From: Undaria pinnatifida
Taxonomy: Eukaryota > Sar > Phaeophyceae > Laminariales > Alariaceae
NCBI GenBank assembly: GCA_012845835.1
Contig: JABAKD010000024.1
Span: 7,157,103 to 7,221,102, forward strand
Direction: 5' to 3'
DNA: 64,000 nucleotides
The notes under the pieces are model-generated. The model did not search any database and had not been told where the DNA came from. It saw nothing but the letters and a program-made list of their open reading frames with translations. The stretch's first letter is position 1, and each line of letters starts with the position of its first letter. Shown here one piece after another: positions 62,753 through 64,000 of this stretch. The position numbers and the translations under genes are program-made.

Positions 62753-63455
62753 TCAACTGGCCACGGCCGCGCCTCGAGATTCGTCTCCGTTACGTTGGAT
62801 CCCCCGAGGAAACGCTGTGGCGACGTAAACTTGCAGGCACCAAGAGCCTCGTACGGTTCCCGTCGAAGTTGTGTAGCGCGCCGGGAGAAGAAGAACTTTA
62901 ATCGGTCCCGGGTCGTCCAGAAAGCAGACCAGGTATACCTTGTACTCGGTAGTGCTCGCGCTGATTTTGCCTAGCCACCATAAGCCATCGTCTCCCTTGT
63001 ACCAAGAGTGGGCTCCCATAGGAAGTACCGTGTCGTGGTAGCAACGGAGCCAATCAGCGAGGGGAGCACACGCGTACCCCGGCGCTGGGAAACGTTCCCC
63101 GTTGTTGCGGGAGAGCTCGCGCTGTGCCGCCCCGATCCGTATTCGGCGGTACAGGCGGTCGGTTTGGCGGTGCAGGTCCGGGGCTCCGGCCCATAAGGCA
63201 AGATGTGGGAATGGGAGAGGTGGAGGTCCATTTCCCGCTCCCAGGAAGGTCCGGAGAGTCCCGCCCAGTGCGTCTTGTATGCACCGCGATGACGCCACCT
63301 CTCCACCGTACCGACTGATGACCGGTGATCTGCTCCACCTCCAGCCGTTGGAGGGTGGTCGAAACGTCGTCTTGAGTGACGTGGTACGGCGGGGACTTCT
63401 TGCAAAAACGGTTGCGCACGTACTGCGTCAGCCCCGCCGGTAGGTATTTGGGCAT
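62753..63455 (-). pseudogene. G2 gypsy chromodomain and pol C-terminus
   Basis: VTQDDVSTTLQRLEVEQITG starts a chromodomain-like segment in one frame (63054-63455). KTHWAGLSGPSWEREMDL completes it in another (62971-63405), and RELSRNNGER, GDDGLWWLGKI and LDDPGPIKVL follow in a third (62753-63298). Gypsy chromodomains target integration to marked chromatin. Two frame changes make this copy defective. Confidence 0.72.
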
Positions 63456-64000
63456 GTTCCCGCTGTCGTGGGGATTGGCGCAGGGTTTGCAGCGCTCGAT
63501 GGCTACACGCCGACGAGCGTCCGAACCGGGCAGGTCAAGGGTGATCCAAATAAAGGAGGTTGCTCCCGAGCGGCGAACCGTCCGGGGTCTCGGCGGCGAA
63601 GCAGGGACCGACTGCCAGGATCTTGTACGGGCCCGTCCAGTTGAGCGCGAGTATGGCCTTGAGTACCTTGGCGTCGGCGTTCGCCTTCATACCCTAGCGG
63701 AAGGTGGAAACAGAGTTTTCCACCCATGTCCAACCACCCGTAGCGAAGTTAGGTGCTGGGCGCAGCGCGTCGGCGAGGGCGGAGTTCCTGCGGTTAACAC
63801 GAGAAACGGTAAGGGCGTGGTGTGCGCGGACAGTATCGTTCGCGCACTTTTGCCGGTCGGTGGCCAAGTCGCAATAGGCCAGATTGTCCCGGGCTAGCCT
63901 CTGGTGACCCACGACGCCAGTGCGGTCGAAAACCGTCAGGGGTAGCCGTGGGAGTCTTCCCATGTGGACCTCGTTGGGCGCCGGACCTGTCGCCGCGCTG
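63456..64000 (-). pseudogene. G2 gypsy integrase C-terminal segment
   Basis: RVNRRNSALADALRPAPNF and GGWTWVENSVSTFR are followed, in another frame, by LKAILALNWTGPYKILAVGP and LGSNLLYLDH. The L-NWTGPYK-L block is a hallmark of gypsy integrase tails. It continues past the window end. Confidence 0.72.

Larger units (their letters stand above)
61663..64000 (-). mobile_element. Ty3/gypsy G2 element, 3' part, runs off the window
   Basis: Matches 16054-17624 from TGGGGACACAGAGTGTCCCC onward and adds more pol. Minus-strand frames give the integrase C-terminus and chromodomain. The LTR end inside the element cannot be set because no second LTR is visible. Confidence 0.82.

Overview
This is eukaryotic nuclear DNA, AT/GC mixed and very rich in repeats. 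It carries one long, intron-heavy host gene, one small intact-looking gene, and many decayed mobile elements. GT-AG introns of 0.2-4 kb, degenerate TTAGGG-type repeats, an AAA ATPase close to the BCS1-like proteins of heterokont algae, and chromodomain Ty3/gypsy elements suggest a photosynthetic stramenopile, perhaps of the brown-algal kind. That assignment is inference from family resemblance only.

Layout. 1-6.7 kb is gene-free: an inverted pair of a dispersed repeat (family A), a terminal-inverted-repeat element, several copies of a short poly-A-ended element (family B), and a tRNA-like dimer. 6.83-14.84 kb is a full-length but frame-broken Ty3/gypsy element on the minus strand with both LTRs. 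16.05-19.43 kb is a second, 5'-truncated gypsy (family G2). 19.45-24.2 kb is a decayed NADAR-domain gene split by a copia-type LTR element that has a perfect 5-bp target duplication; one of its LTRs carries a GAA expansion of about 440 bp. 24.3-26.5 kb is a 199-bp satellite plus degenerate tandem repeats. 27.4-30.3 kb holds another family A copy, unidentified minus-strand coding fragments and a dispersed copy of the satellite region.

31.9-50.3 kb is a 12-exon plus-strand gene for a BCS1-like AAA ATPase. I could join the exons with consistent splice phases into a 688-codon frame. Its introns are packed with three families of small inverted-repeat elements (M1, M2, M3; about 230-320 bp, 4-bp target duplications for M1 and M2) that share a CTACGRTAG core. 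In three introns such an element begins 4-5 bases inside the intron, right at the 5' splice site. Decayed copies of exons 1, 5 and 8 lie beside the functional exons.

50.3-55.9 kb is mostly family A repeats with very long G runs. 56.0-57.5 kb is a 276-bp tandem unit with a tRNA-like B box; one unit is split by a hAT-like element with an 8-bp target duplication, and the neighbouring unit keeps the empty site. 59.24-60.29 kb is a small OTU-type cysteine protease gene. Its only intron ends in a 206-bp near-identical copy of the end of exon 1, which looks like recent intron birth by segmental duplication. 61.66 kb to the window end is the 3' part of a second G2 gypsy element.

The genes do not form a pathway. 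The unifying theme is how mobile elements and local duplications are building, splitting and bordering exons.
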